Source: Heterotrichella gracilis (Eukaryota > Sar > Xanthophyceae > Tribonematales > Xanthonemataceae). Taken from it: a DNA stretch of 64,000 nucleotides. The notes below the pieces were generated by a model. It saw only the letters and a list, made by a program, of their open reading frames with translations. It did no database searches and was not told where the DNA came from. Location: NCBI GenBank assembly GCA_032358255.1, contig JAULBX010029710.1, positions 124,001 through 188,000 of the forward strand. The letters are read 5' to 3'. Shown piece by piece: positions 11,820 to 34,000 of this stretch. How positions within the stretch are numbered: the first letter of the stretch is position 1; every line of letters starts with the position of its first letter. Made by a program: the position numbers and the translations under genes.

Positions 11820-12446
11820 CGTGTCTGGCAGTTTTTGCGAAAGCAGTTTGACCCTTCAAACGGTCGGATATATGTGTGCTTCACCTCAAGCAAACAGGTG
11901 TGGGAGCCTTCCAAGAGCGTGTAGACTGTGCGAGATAAACACTGCCGACGCGGAATTGCGCCTCGAAAAACTTCAATGTCTCAGTTGTCTCAGCCACAAA
12001 CACCTCGTCGCGCTGCTAAGTCGTGCTGAAGAGAAGAGCACTTGCTTTGGGCTGGTTCAATTTTCCCGTGGGTGATGGGGGAAAACCCTGCTGAGGGTTT
12101 CCTACACAGCACAATTTGTGTGAGATTGCACAGGATTGCCACACGTTGCACGTATACCGTTGTGTCTTACCAGTTGCAGGCTGTGTGAGCTTGTACAAGT
12201 TGTAACACGTAGCATGCACGCTATGCCCCGTCAACGATACTCCCCACGCACTTGGGTTTCCTAGCTGTTGGCCGCCCCTGCACGCACTTTGCTGTGCTGC
12301 TTTGCAACCTAGTGCAACCACTTGCACTCCCTGAGAGAAGACCAAGTCCTAGGGCACCACGCTTGTATTGTGGTTTGTGCACTGCTGTCGCCTCGCCCCA
12401 GCGCCTTGGGGCCCGGCGGGTGGCAGCCCGTGTGACAGGGCATGCC
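11820..12446. promoter_or_regulatory. Divergent promoter region between the plastid-protein gene and the DEAD-box gene
   Basis: These 627 bases separate the starts of two divergently transcribed genes and must contain both promoters and 5' UTRs. The helicase frame stays open upstream to about 12252 but has no ATG before 12447, so I treat that extension as 5' UTR. I see no clear TATA box or operator. Confidence 0.5.
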
Positions 12447-15400
12447 ATGGCACTGCAAGCCGAGCCGACCTTTGCGGTAGGCAAGCCCTTCGCAGATTTC
12501 CCGCAGCTGTCAAAGGAATGCATAGACGCGCTGCACGCGGTGGGGTTTGAGCGCGCCACCCCCGTTCAGGAGGCCGTCATACCGCTGTTCGCGGGTAACA
12601 AGGACGTGTGCGTGGATGCGTGCACGGGGTCGGGCAAGACCCTAGCGTTCGTGCTGCCCATAGTGGAGAAGCTGCGGCGGCTGGAGCACCCGTTGAAGAA
12701 GTATCAGGTGGGCGGCGGTCGAGGGGCGGGTGTTGGTGGCATATGCATGCATGGTGTGCAATGCATGCATATAGGCGGCGGTGCGTGGGTGGCGTATGCA
12801 TGCAGCCTACTTTGGACACCAACTTGATAGCACACACGCCGTATATCACATATATTGTTTCGATATATTATTAGGGACTTCAACACACCAGTCAGGCTGC
12901 GCCTTGGGCCATGTGGTGCATGCATGCATATGGCGCCACTTGGTGTTTATACAAAACCCTGTCTTGTCGGGCTTCTTGGTGCACAGTATTACCATAAGCT
13001 GTAGGTCCACCACCTGTCTTGCATGCATACGCACTGCGCTTTGTGCAACCATCCACTGTCCCTTTGCACTTTTGCCTAAGCATAGGCTTGTATTTGTTGG
13101 CAACAGGTTGGGGCGGTAATTGTTGCCCCCACCCGTGAGCTTGCCCGCCAGATCCATGCTGTGGCTCAGCCATTCGTGTCGCTGGTGGAGGGGCTGCAAA
13201 CGCTGCTGCTGGTGGGGGGAACGTGCGTGCGAAAATACCCTAAAACCCTAAAACCCTTTACTTGAAAGTCATGCTGTATGTCACATACGGTATGTGGCTT
13301 TGAGAAGCTGTGAACAATCGTGTGTAGCCGCATGTTGCCGCATGCAGCTGGTTTGATCTACTCCCAAGTGGCAATCAGCGGCAACTGTACCCCAGGGGCA
13401 CCTTCATTGGCATCTGAAACCCCTGGTAACCCTCCAGGGACCCCGCCGAGGATGTTGCGCTCTTCAAGGCGCAAGGGGGGCACGTCATCATCGGCACGCC
13501 GGGCAGGATCGATGACATCATGAAGCGCATCCCCGGGATGGACCTCAAGTCTGTGGAGGTGCTGGTGCTTGATGAGGCTGACCGCCTGCTGGACATGGGG
13601 TTCCAGAGACAGCTAGACGCAATCATGGGGCGGCTGCCCAAGCAGCGGCGCACAGGTAAGGCATTGGTTGTGCGGTGGAGTGTGCTGTTGGCGCCAGGTA
13701 GGTGCTGGCGCAGCTTGCACTGAGGCTTTCGCAACGGTTGGCTGTCCTTGCACACGCCGTTCACAATGCATCTGTCATTGGCAGGACTGTGCCCCATGCC
13801 CACTTGCTTGATTGTCACAAAGAGCACAACACAAGCTGCCTCTCGCAGGGATGCGGGTGGGAATCCCTGATCTGCGTGTCCAGAATTTGAATATTTTCAC
13901 CCCTTTGCAGGCCTCTTCTCCGCCACTCAAACCGAGGCAGTGGAGGCACTGGCCCGGGCAGGGCTGCGGAACCCTGTTAGGGTAAACGTGGCGGTCAAGG
14001 CGTCGGGCGCCAAGGGGAGCAGCGCGCTGCAGGCCAACGGGGAGGAAGATGTGCAGAAGACGCCCATGGGGCTGCAGATTGAGTACGTTGTGTGCACATG
14101 CACTGACAAGCTGGAGCAGCTGGTGAAGTTCCTGCAGGTAAGGGTTTTGGCTGCTGCCCTAGGGTTCTAGGTGATGGCCCACATGTGTGAGTACTATCCA
14201 GGTTATGTGTGGAGTGAGGGGCATTGCCATACCCGGGCGGAGCATGCGTCATGTTGCTTCCCGGCAAAGAGTTTTGTTGCTGACACACAACTGGTCGTTG
14301 ATAATGGAGCATCCCCCCTTTTGGCACTGGATGTGACATACAACTACTGGTCACATGCTGACTGCTTTACTAATGCATACGCTGACATTAGCTTGTGCAT
14401 GTGTCTTCATCCTGCATTGCAACCCTTGCACCCACACCACACAACATGCATCAGGACCCTACCCTGATCCCCCCACACCCCCTCCCCTTCTAGGAGCGCA
14501 AGGGTGAGAAGGTTATTGTGTACTTCCTGACCTGCGCCTGCGTGGACTACTACAACCTGGTGCTGGGGAGGGTGCCAGGCATGGCGGGGGTGCACGTGCG
14601 CGCGCTGCACGGGCACATGAAGCAGGCGGTGCGGGAGCGGTCTCTGGAAGGGTTTGCGGGGTTGGAAGCAGGTAGGTGCCAATGGGTTGATGAGGAGCCA
14701 CAATGTCTTTGTGGCGCTACAGTGCATGGCTGGGGTCAGTGTGCAGCTCGGCATGCCCTGCACCGGGTGCGGCTGTGGCTGGCTGCGCTGGGACAGAGAT
14801 GAAGTCCTTGACAAGGGGGATGGGGTCCATGGCCCACGCCACCCCCTACGGCATGCATGTGAATTATCCCTGCAAACTCCCCCCCTGACCCTCTACCCCC
14901 CCGCACAGGGGCGCTGCTGTGCACAGACGTTGCCGCCCGGGGCCTAGACATCCCGGACGTCAGCTGGATCCTGCAGTTTGACCCCCCCCAGGACCCCTCC
15001 GCATTTGTGCACCGGGTGGGCCGCACAGCGCGCATGGGCAGGTCGGGGAGGGCGCGCGTGCTGCTGCTGCCTACTGAGATGGCATACGTGGACTTCCTGG
15101 CGATCCGTAAGGTGGGCCCACCGCACGCTCGCCTGCAAATCAGGCAATTGAACACATCTGCGGCGCGTTTTATCTCTGCAGTGTATCAAGTTACCTGCAT
15201 ACTTTTAATGCATTTTGCAATGCAGCAATTAACTTGCTTTTCAGGTCCAAATATCTCGCTCGTTTTCTCTCTTTCACACACCCCCCATGCACTCCCATTA
15301 GATCCCGCCTACATATCCACCCTCCATCTCATGCCCTGGTTCTGTTAGGCTCACTTGATGCACACCTCCTCCGTCGTATTGTCAACCCCCACCTCCTCAC

Positions 15401-16967
15401 TTTGCAAATACCCCCTTGCTCCCACAGGTCCCCCTCCAGGAGGCGGACCCCTACCCCTCCACCCTTGACCTCATGCCCTGGCTGCGCACACAGTCTGAGG
15501 GTGACAGGGAGGTGATGGACAAGGGGGTGAAGGCCTTCATCTCCTTTGTGCGGGGCTACAAAGAGCACCACTGCAAGTTCATCTTCAGGCTGCCTGACCT
15601 GGACCTTGGGGCGCTGGGTACTGCATTTGCGCTGCTGCGGCTGCCGCGCATGCCTGAGGTGAAGAAGTCGCGGCACACCAAAGGGTTTGTGCAGTCCCAG
15701 GTGGACCCTAGCACAGTCAAGGTGGGGATTGCAGTGGTGGTGTCAGTCGGGTTGGAATTGATTTGGGTATGACCTATGGTGGTGATGGGTGCCAAAGTGC
15801 CAGAATACGACAGGATTGGAAAGTAATTGAATTATCACAATAAGCTCGAATGGTATGAGCAGAGATCAGGGCAAGCCACCCTGTGCCTCAAGCCCCCGAC
15901 CATTTACATTTACATCACCCATTTACCCCCAATATCTCATCATTGAGCCTCTGCCATTGGCCCCTGTTTCACAGTTCAAGGACAAGCAGCGCGAGAAGCA
16001 GCGGCAGCGGCAGGTGAAGCTGCGCCTGGAGGAGGCAGCACAGGCGCCAGAGGTGCCCGCACTCACCCCCGCGGTCCCCGGGACCGTCCCACCCCCCAAG
16101 AAGCTGCCTGCTGCCAAGAGGAGGCTCATTGAGCGCAGGTGGGTTGAGATGTAGTCCTCCTGATAGGATGGTGATCTAGTATTGGGGGCTGGCTGTGCAT
16201 GGGCCGGGGCCACAGTGTAACACGTTGGTGGGATGCGTGCGCGGCAGGTGCATGTACGCATGGGGGTCTTGCATGGAGTGTATATGTGCGTGCATGTAAG
16301 CACACGAGTCGACATGCGTGGTGATGAGCATTACCAGTGCAAATAATTGTGTATGTATACGCCCTTGTGCGTGCAAGGGTACCACTCACAGGGGCAACAA
16401 CATGAGCTTGGGCGACCCTGTGCACATGCATGTGCTTGCATTTGAGTCTACCTGATGTTCATCTGCAACCGCCAACACACACAGGCGCATGAGCTTGGCC
16501 TCATGTTATTAGCTGTTATTGCAACTTTTCAATCAGGTTTTCCTCTTTATTTAGATGCTTTAATCGGAGAACTTTCTGCTTTATTAATTCTCTCTTCAAT
16601 GGGCTTGCAGGCAAGATGTGACGGATTTCGAGGAGGAGTACCGGCTGCTCAGGAAGCTGAAAAAGGGCAAGATCAGCGAGCGGGAGTTTGATGTCGCCAC
16701 CGGCCTCACAAGCGAGTCAGAGGACGAGGGACCGCCAGCAGGCAGGGGGGGGCGCGGGGAGAGGGGGAAGGGGAGGAGGCATCAGGGAGCGATGCAGGGG
16801 AGGATGGAGGGGAGGCGGCGGCGGGGGCTAAGGGAGGCGCAGGTCGGGGGGTGTTGTTGAAGTCCAAGGGTGTGGGGGGCGTGGGTGGGGTGTCAGCCGT
16901 GCAGCAGCATCAGGCCAAGCGTCAGAAGAAGCGGAAAAAGAAAAACAAGCCGGCGCATGGCAGCTGA
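12447..16967 (+). CDS. DEAD-box RNA helicase, Spb4/DDX55 type
   Basis: Nucleolar ATP-dependent RNA helicase expected to act in 60S ribosomal subunit assembly (Spb4 in yeast, DDX55 in animals). Exons: 12447-12707, 13107-13222, 13438-13655, 13911-14137, 14494-14671, 14909-15111, 15428-15721, 15975-16138 and 16611-16967. Helicase motifs appear in order: Q motif GFERATPVQ, motif I ACTGSGKT, Ia PTRELA, TPGR, DEAD in [16 protein letters not shown] in [21 protein letters not shown] and [17 protein letters not shown]-terminal extension follows ([20 protein letters not shown]), characteristic of the Spb4 group, then a charged tail. In the last exon the frame as written stops at 16860 (GCC then TGA). 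A second frame, reached by one extra G in the eight-G run at 16745-16752, continues as an acidic then very basic tail ([12 protein letters not shown]) to 16967. That gives 672 residues and fits the family better. Confidence 0.93.
12738..12930. repeat. Cluster of ATGCATGCAT palindromic motifs in helicase intron 1
   Basis: ATGCATGCAT-type self-complementary motifs recur four times within 200 bases (near 12745, 12763, 12797 and 12921), several flanked by TATG or CATA. Similar motifs recur across the window (for example near 1335, 37590, 50230 and 60872), mostly in introns and intergenic DNA. Confidence 0.6.
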
Positions 16968-18296
16968 CCCATGCCTTGACGCGCAACCTGCACATATCAT
17001 GACATTTGAACACATTGTGGCACATACGTGTACATGCATGGTCCAACATGAACCCAATTAGTACCGCGACAATCCATTGCACAATGAGAGGTTGTGATGT
17101 ACCATTCATTCTTGTCCACTGATCTTGCTGACCATATGGTAACCCCGGGGCTGGCCTGTACAAGCCGCCAGCTGCTGGGCTGAATTGGAGCTGCATGGGC
17201 CAGGCTTAGCCAGGTAGGTAACAGCGCTGCCACCATGGTCTGGCAGGGGACTGCAGCCACCGGGTGCATGCACGGCGCCGCTGCGGTGTTCACTGACAGT
17301 GGCGTCGTGCCACATTCAATACAATGTGTAGGTGCCTGCAACCAAAGGGGGGAGTGCACATGGGCCCATGCCACGATTTGTTAGAGACCAGGCGTGGTGT
17401 CTTTAAACGTGCCAGTTTGAACCCTACTTCCATGCCTTATGTTGGAAACCCGGTGCAGCGGGGTGTGCGCATTGGCCCTAGTCTAGGGCCCCAGATCCTA
17501 GCCCAGCGGCAGCCAAGCATGCAGCTGAGCTGAGGCTGAGCAACGAGTCACCACACGGTGAAAGGATCACGTGGCATGCCATACCCGGATGGTCCGGTCA
17601 CATGGCCGCAGACCAAGCGGATCTGGCTGCCGGATTTGTCTCGTTGGCTCCGGATTTGGGGACCGGTGGCAGCAGCAGCCCATGTAGAGCTTGCTGAGCA
17701 CCACCACGACAGCTGTCCTGCATGGAAGAACGCTCGAGGTTGGTGCTTGTAAAAGCTGGCGGCCAGTACCTCGCACCTTGTTTTTCGGACCGTCCATGCT
17801 ATTTGAAGGGCCTTGCTTTGATTTCTATCCGAGTCCTGAACCAAGTGTATTGCCAATAGATAGTCTGCGTTTGCTAAGGTGTCCAACGTTGCTTCCTAGC
17901 TTTGTCAACTCCACAAGCCGTCAGTGCGGGTCAGTTGTCTGCATGAACCTCTGCGAGGCTTAGTTTTGCCTTCACGTGTGTTGCTGGTGTCTCTTGACTG
18001 TGACCGCCTGTGCGAATTTCCCAAAGCACTGCTAGCGATTTTGACGAGTTACTGTACCGGACCCGATATCGGGCGCTCCGAAACCTCTGCAGACGCCTTC
18101 GGGAGGCGTCACAACGTTCAACACAAGCTGTCAGACTAAGTGGCAAGCCTCTGATTCCCTCCAAATTCTGAGGCAGCGGCAGCCCTGTGTGGCACCAGCC
18201 CTCTCGGACTCTCCAGGTCGTCTCAAAGGCCTGAGCGCCATCAGGAAGGAACTATCCAAGTTGAAGCCTTCCCCAAACGTGCATCACTTGGAGGTG
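16968..18296. other. Intergenic spacer between helicase and protease genes
   Basis: Both flanking genes are on the plus strand, so this 1.3 kb holds the 3' UTR of the helicase and the promoter of the protease. Short frames are present but none has family similarity or plausible splice partners. The frame of protease exon 1 is open upstream to 18189 without an ATG until 18297. I see no other feature. Confidence 0.5.
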
Positions 18297-27158
<8,862 letters not shown>

Positions 27159-28052
27159 CCTACGGGGAGCCTCCCCTCCCGTAGCCTCCCCTCCCGGGGA
27201 GGCTCCAGGCCTGCTGCGGCCCAGCTCAGACATTTTGAGTTTTCTCAAAATGCCATGCCATAATGATCAATAAAGATTGGGGTGCGCACAATGGACGTAT
27301 TGCCATAATACAAGTTGTGTACTTTGTTGACGACGAGTTGGAGGGTCCCTTGCCAAGCTGGTCCCTTGCCAGGCTGGGGACCCAGCTGGTTTAGTACGGC
27401 ATTGTCATATCATTGATGGTTTCAATAAATTAAATTTGATGTAGCCTTGTGCCAAGCCAATTGTCACTGTATGGCATAGCTGAATCAATGTATGCAATAC
27501 AGCTGCATACATTGACCAGGATATTATCATGAAAGTACTTCAAGCTTGTTATACCGTAGGTTGACAATGTCATTGTGATGCCAAAAGTTGGCGCCATGTG
27601 CATCAAATCGTCAAATCGCTAAGCGCTAAATTAAACATCCTGGTAAACCTTATGCCTGTGGTACATACATTCAATCTGCGATTGCTGAAATGGTATGACA
27701 TGGTATGGCATTGTCGCATTGTCAGACTCTGCTTACGGGTAATACTGGACTTTCCAGTCCTGTGACAATTGTATTAATATGCAACGGCTGGCATGCTACG
27801 ATGCACATGCGCTGGGAAGCTGGCTCAGGCAGAATACAACTGGTGGTACCTGAACTCCCAGCAATGGCCACTACAACACCAATCAGTGGTCAAACCACAG
27901 CTGACCCTGTAAGCACAATGAGCTCTGCCAATCTCCAGTGGCAGCAACATTTATGTGCGCAACTACACCACCGGTACCCACTGCGCCACCCCCAGATAGC
28001 TGCAGTGATCTCTCCCCCACCCCCCCCACACACTCTCAACCCACGCCCCCCC
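27159..28052. other. Convergent intergenic region, protease and XEG113-like 3' ends
   Basis: A perfect 11-base stem (GGAGCCTCCCC ... GGGGAGGCTCC, 27166-27206) begins eight bases after the protease stop. AATAAAGATTGG near 27268 may mark polyadenylation. A second hairpin, CAATGTATGCA/TGCATACATTG, lies at 27486-27514. The 206-codon plus-strand frame crossing 27705-28325 is antisense to the last XEG113-like exon and is not considered a gene. Confidence 0.55.
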
Positions 28053-31000
28053 TCATGGCCCGCACTGCGGCTTCCACGGCTCCCCTATCCGCCTGTTGTG
28101 CCTGTCCAGGTGCGGTATGACGTCCCACCACATGTCGTACCAGATGTGGCCCGGGTGCTCGTTCACGCAGCACATGATGCTTGTGTACTGCATGGTGCGC
28201 TGCATGAACTTGTGCTGGTCGGAACCCCGCGCCCACCCGCCCCACACGCCCACCATGGAGCTGAAGTGCCACACCTTGTAGTTGGAGATGGCCTGGGAGA
28301 GGAGAGCCAGATAAACAAAAAATAAGTCATTGTATAATATAGGAATTTATTAATTAGACGAGTGCGTCAGTGGTAGTGGTGGGTGGCTTGATAGTGCGGC
28401 ATGCGGTCACGCCCAGGGCCATCACAACGAGGCGAATGTATGTACGCCAGGCATGAACACCAGCAGGCAACATGGCAATGCGATGCCCATGGGCGCAGGC
28501 CAGTGCAGGCGCATGACGGTACAAACACGCACGATGGAAGCAGCAATATGCGATTGCAGTTGAACCCAGCAGCCCTGCACGCGTCTCACCTCCAGCTCCC
28601 GCTTCAGCTGGCTGTCTTTCAGCCCCTGGCGCAGCGCAAACTTGCCACCGCCCAGCTGCGTCAGCGCCTTGTCACCGCACGCGCCATCAACACCCTCCTG
28701 CACCCAAGCAATGGCACACCGTTGGCCTCCTGTCAACGGTGGATGCACTGCAACGGATATGCCCGGGCGCTACATGTGCATGTGCCAGATCCATAAGTTG
28801 AGCTACAGGTGGGCACAGGGCATGCATGTGTGGTGCACCATGAGCCAGTACTGCAACCTGGCACACCCCAGTGAATTCTCACCCTCCCACTGCATGGCTA
28901 GCCAACATGTAAGCAATCAGCCACCGGCTCTTGGTCATCGCCGCTTTGCTCTATACCCCCCTTCCTGCACATGTGCCCCACATCCCCACCTTGCACACCG
29001 CGATCTTGGCCACTGATGCCTTGACTTCTGCAGGCAGTCGTGAGTTGTGCATGAAGGAGTACTCGCGCCACTGGATGGGCGGGCCAAACTCGCTCTCAGG
29101 CAGGTTGCGCTCCATGCTGTGAGTGGGGAGTGGGGGGTGAGTAACAATATGCTGGCTGGGAGGCGCACCAGGCACATGCACATGGCACATGGCGCATGAC
29201 ACATGCACATGGCACATGGCGCATGGCGCATGGCGCATGACACATGGCGCATGGCACATGCTTGCTGAGGAGGTAAAGCACATACACAGTTTAACCTCAC
29301 AGTGACCAACACCGCCTGTGCATCCAGGTGACCCTCAGCTCCCCCCCACGCACCCCCGCCTCCACCTCCACCCCCCCTGCCACCTGCAGCTGACCCAGCA
29401 GCAGCCGCACCACCACACCCACCCCACTTCCGGGCACCTCCCTGCTCAGCGCCTCATCACCCACCCCCGCCAGCGGCTCCAGCATCCCAGCCAACATTGA
29501 TGCATGTGGGACCACCTCGCTGGGCTTGAGGCTGGCCAGGGTGTGCATGCGGGGCTCCGTCACCGCCCTCCTGCAGCGCGACCAGGCGTTGCAGGTCTCC
29601 CAGTCCTTGCCCAGCAGCAGCAGCGCGGCCCTGAGGAGGGTGTAGGTGTGGGGTGGAGGCTGCACACACAGCTGAAGCTCCTTCACAGCACTGGCCGAGA
29701 GCTCCTGGAGAGTGGAGGCGATGATGCCCAGCTTCCCCATCTCATCAGCCAGGCGCTCATCGGCGTATGTGGATGCCTCCTGGAGGGCGGGGAGGGCGGC
29801 CACCATGTCCCGCAGGCGCTGCTTGGCTGCAGCAACATTCTCCGGGTCACCCTCCGCAGCAGCCAGCATCCACTCCTGGACCGCACAGGGGTCTGGGGCA
29901 GGGGCTGGAGCGGGGTCCACAATAGCGGTGGGGGCTTCGATGGATACTGGGTCACTGGCTTCGGGCTGTGGAGTTGGGATGGTGGCTTCTGGATCCTCTG
30001 GTTTGGAGGGTACCGGGTCCTCCGTGTGACCCTCCTCAGGTGGAGGTGGGGTGGCTGGGGAGGCATCGGTGGGGACTTCCTCCACAGGCTGGGGATCCCC
30101 AGAGGTTGCATCGGGGTCGACAGGGATAGGCGAGTCCTCCGGTACAGGAAGTGCATCCTCCAGCCCAGGCTCTGCAGCACTGGCTTCTTCCACTTGGGGG
30201 GCATCCTCCACCTCTTCTTCCACCAGCCTGCCCAGCTGTTTCAGGAGCGCCTTGACCGGTTGAGGGAAGCCGCTCGCTTGGGAGGCCACGTGCTTGGCAC
30301 CCAGGGCCTGGAGGGTGGTGGAGATGGCCGCTGCTACCTCCTGCATGTACTCCCGCTGCTGCCCAGACAGGGCCTGGCCACTCCCTAAGGGCGTGAGGGT
30401 GTCTGTGGAGAGTATGGCCGCTACTTGACCAGAGGCGAACTTGATGGGGACGGCGAAGAACGCCCCAGTCCCGTGGGTGCCTTCCCCAAAGTGCTTGATG
30501 GAGGGCTCCAAGGAGGTGTTGGGGAGGTACAGGCTGGAGGAGGCTGGTGTGTTGAGCAGCTGCATCGTGACTGGAAGGCTTGGGAGCTGGGAGCCGGGCT
30601 GGTGGACTAGGTGGAAGGAATCCCTGTCCACCAGCCACTGCTGCCCATCGCTGGCTGTGACAAAGTGCAGTGCCCGCTGAGGAGTTGAATCCATAGGTTG
30701 GGTTTTGACAGCCTCGACAGCAGCGTCCTCCTGGGTGTCTTCGTCTATTGGTGCTTGCTTTGCTTGGGATGCTGGTGGAGCAAGCACCTCCACAATCTCC
30801 CAAACATAGGCTGCAGAAGCCCCGCCAAATTGCACGCAGGCGTTGACCGCCTTGTGGAACAGCTCAAGCACGCTGTCTGGGTCATCGAGGAGAGCCAACA
30901 GGGCTGCATCCTGCTGCTGCTGCCGTTGCACAAGCTGGTCGAAGGCAGCATCTTGCTCGCGAGCTGCCTGCTTCTCGGTTGCAACGTCCGAGGCATATTC

Positions 31001-34000
31001 CACAGACAGCTGGGTGCGTAGCTCTTGGTCGCGAACGTGCTTTACGAGCTGTTCTTTGAAGCAGGCGAGCGGGTCAACGGGTTGCTGGAGGAACACTGCG
31101 GTGAGGGCATGCCCGAGCATAGGCCCAACGGCATCCAGGCATTGCGAAAACGCGGCCAACTCGTAGTCGTCCGTGGTGACGACTGTGGACGACGCAATCG
31201 AGAAAGCAGAGAGGGTTTTCTCAAATAGCTTTTTACGGAGGCAGGGGCCTGTTTGGCCGCTGCTGGCAAACGTGCGAACCGAACAAGCGGTTCAATATTT
31301 GCTCTATATTCAAAACCCTGCTAGGGTGCAAGGGGAAAACCCTTTCGATGTGCAGGGCGTCTCGAGAATTAGATCCACTTCCACACCCGCCCCTTAACCC
31401 CTCCACAGAATTCAAGGTTTTCATGGGATGTTTGCCCAGTTGGGCATCAGCTTGTAAGCGGGATGGTAAATGTGTATACATGTGTTCATTTCACGCGATC
31501 CCTGGCCGGCCAGTGCTCTAACAGGGTTTGCATAAGGGTTTGTCCTGTTAGCCACTGCCTCTTCAGCTTTGCAGGTGTTTGTTACGCAGGAGCAACATCA
31601 CATGTGCATCACACGACAGCAGATGCACCGTCCACTTACGATTCCAGGTCGAAGACGTGGTCCATGGGGCACATGTAGGGCAGCGTGGTGTTGGATCCGG
31701 GGATGACCCCAGAGTGCGGCGCCCACCACCTGTCCCACCCGCACCACAGGGGGGGCATCACCACAACACGCCCTGTCAGCACGCCAAGTGCCCAGGCTGC
31801 TCGAACCTGCACCCACATGGCGTGGCGTTAGTATTCACACACAGGGCGCGGCGTGAACATGCAGCATGGCAATTTGAGGGTTCTTGATGCAGGACAGCTT
31901 TCCAGACACACCCTCACCATGATAAGGCATGAGCCAATTGGAGACCTTTGTAGAATTGCAGGGTTTTGTTTGAAGCCTTTCATCCTGCAGTTGTAGGCGT
32001 AGCAGAAAGGCTTCCGACAGGCTGATGCAATGTCTTTGTGATCGTCTACAACAGATGTTGCATTGCCTTGTGACTGGATACTAGCCATACTGTGCATGTC
32101 CCTGCATGACCTTGGGGACCTCCAGGGAATATGCGAATAATACCCTGCCTCACCTGCAGCAGCTGGTGGTTGACCAGGTTGAAGTGGCCCACCGTCTCCT
32201 CCACCTTCATCTGGTGGGTCTTTGGGGGCGCGTCGTCCAGCAGGTGCCTGGGGATGTCTGGGTTGAACACAATGAAGCCCTGGTCGTGCTGGAAGTAGCC
32301 GGGACCATCCTGTGCAGGCAGGGGGAGGGGGCGGGTCAAAGCCTGTGCAGGCAATTAGCTCCAAACTATAGCATAATGGGACTTCATGAGATAGCCCAAT
32401 CCTCTTTCAACAAGCCAGCCCCCAGCCCACTTGGTGATGCATGCCAGCCCACGCCCAGCCCCCAGCCACCTCCAGCGTTTTGCTAGGGTTGTTAAGCGAC
32501 TTTTGCTACTGTTACCAGGGTTGCTAGGGTCTTGCGAGGGTCTAGCTAGGGGTTTGCCAGAGTGGTTCCACTTACATCCCACAGCAGGAACTCCCTGAAC
32601 CTGTTGCGCTTGCCCGGCGTGCCCGAGAACTGGAACGTGTTGTGCACCACGTAGGGTTTCAGCCCGTGCACCTTCCACAGCTGCTGCACGTAGAATGTGT
32701 GGCCGCTGCCAAAGGTGGAGATGGGCAGGATGCCGACCTTCAGCTTGCCGCCGTAACCCCTGGGGGAGGGAAACGGGGAAGGTTGATTACTTGGCGATGC
32801 TATATTTGCATCTGAGCACATAGTGCATGGCTTTACAAAGGCTGCAGGTACATTGTGTCCATTCTATGATACTTACGAGTGCAGAACTCACTTTTATGTA
32901 CACACTTACATATGCAATGAAGAGTGCAATTTGGAGGTGTACAAAGCGATTTTAACACCCGGATGGCACCTTTTGCCAAGTTCTGTAATGGTATGCATCG
33001 CCATCATTGAATGCCAAAAGAGTGCTGCAGCACCAGCTTTGCCGCAGCACCTGCCAGCAGCAATTTGCCAGCAATTTTCACCACTGTGCCTTGCCCACCG
33101 CCCACCCAAAACTGCGCCTGGCTTTCACACATAAACCTTTACACCCCTGCCCCCTCCTTCCCCTCATGTCTTACCAGAACAGCCTGTCCTCCCTGTCCGC
33201 CCCTGCCTTGTACCCCTTCATGACCAGCTCGTTGAATGCGTTCTGGTCCCACACCTTGGGGTCCTTGTCAAGGATGGAAACCCACTCCTGAAGCAGGGGG
33301 AGAGGGGTGGGTTGGTACGGGTAAGAGTCACGCAAGAGTCACGCATTTAGGGGAATTATCAGTGCAAATGTTTTTGTTTGTTTTGGCCTATGGGTGTGGT
33401 GGGTCGATGCATTGAGGCAACAACCCCCCTCCCCCACTCTCACCTCCACTAAAGCTAGCGTTGCCTCGCTTGGCCTGAACAGCATGATGCCAATGTTGAA
33501 GGCGGAGGCGGCCTGGGGCCACAGCTCGAGACCGGGGTCACCGGGGACCGTGGGCTTCTGCAACAGGGATGGAGACATTATGGTGGATTCCCTGGATACA
33601 TCCATCAGAGGGCATGGAATGGCGCAGGCGGTGTAAGGCGGGTGCATGTGTAATGCAGTGCACTGTATGCTGCACTAGGGCGTGACCATCTGCACGCACG
33701 CACTGCGATGCAAAAGGGAGCCCGTGGGCTGAACAGAGTGTAGGGGTTGAGCGCGGACCCTGATTATTAGGGTTTAGGGTTGGGTTTGGTGAGGTTTAGG
33801 GTTTAGGGTTGGCGCACCAGGTGGTCGCTTGACGTGAGTATGTCCGCCTGCTCAAAGGAGTGCATGTAGGGGATGGGGTCTTGGATCCTGCAGCAAGGAC
33901 GAGTGGGGTTAGAGCTGTTAAAGCTGAACCATGTGGGCAGGGGGCCTGGGGGAGGTTGGTACACATGCCGGCACGGCCATGCCATTGAAGAGGCGCATAC

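Noticed and set aside
12252-12446. 65-codon N-terminal extension of the DEAD-box protein
   Set aside because: The frame is open but has no ATG; a first start at 12447 directly precedes the conserved Q-motif region.
27705-28325. 206-codon plus-strand open frame
   Set aside because: Its second half is antisense to the last exon of the XEG113-like gene. The first half has no coding character.
29504-30388. 294-codon plus-strand open frame
   Set aside because: It is the antisense shadow of the DPY30/GAF frame. Gly/Val/Leu-biased composition and no domain; the minus-strand frame is longer and has recognisable domains.
31042-31269. Minus-strand frame starting MPAAAKQAPASVKSY
   Set aside because: It overlaps the DPY30/GAF frame in another phase and stops soon. 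It looks presequence-like but joins nothing.
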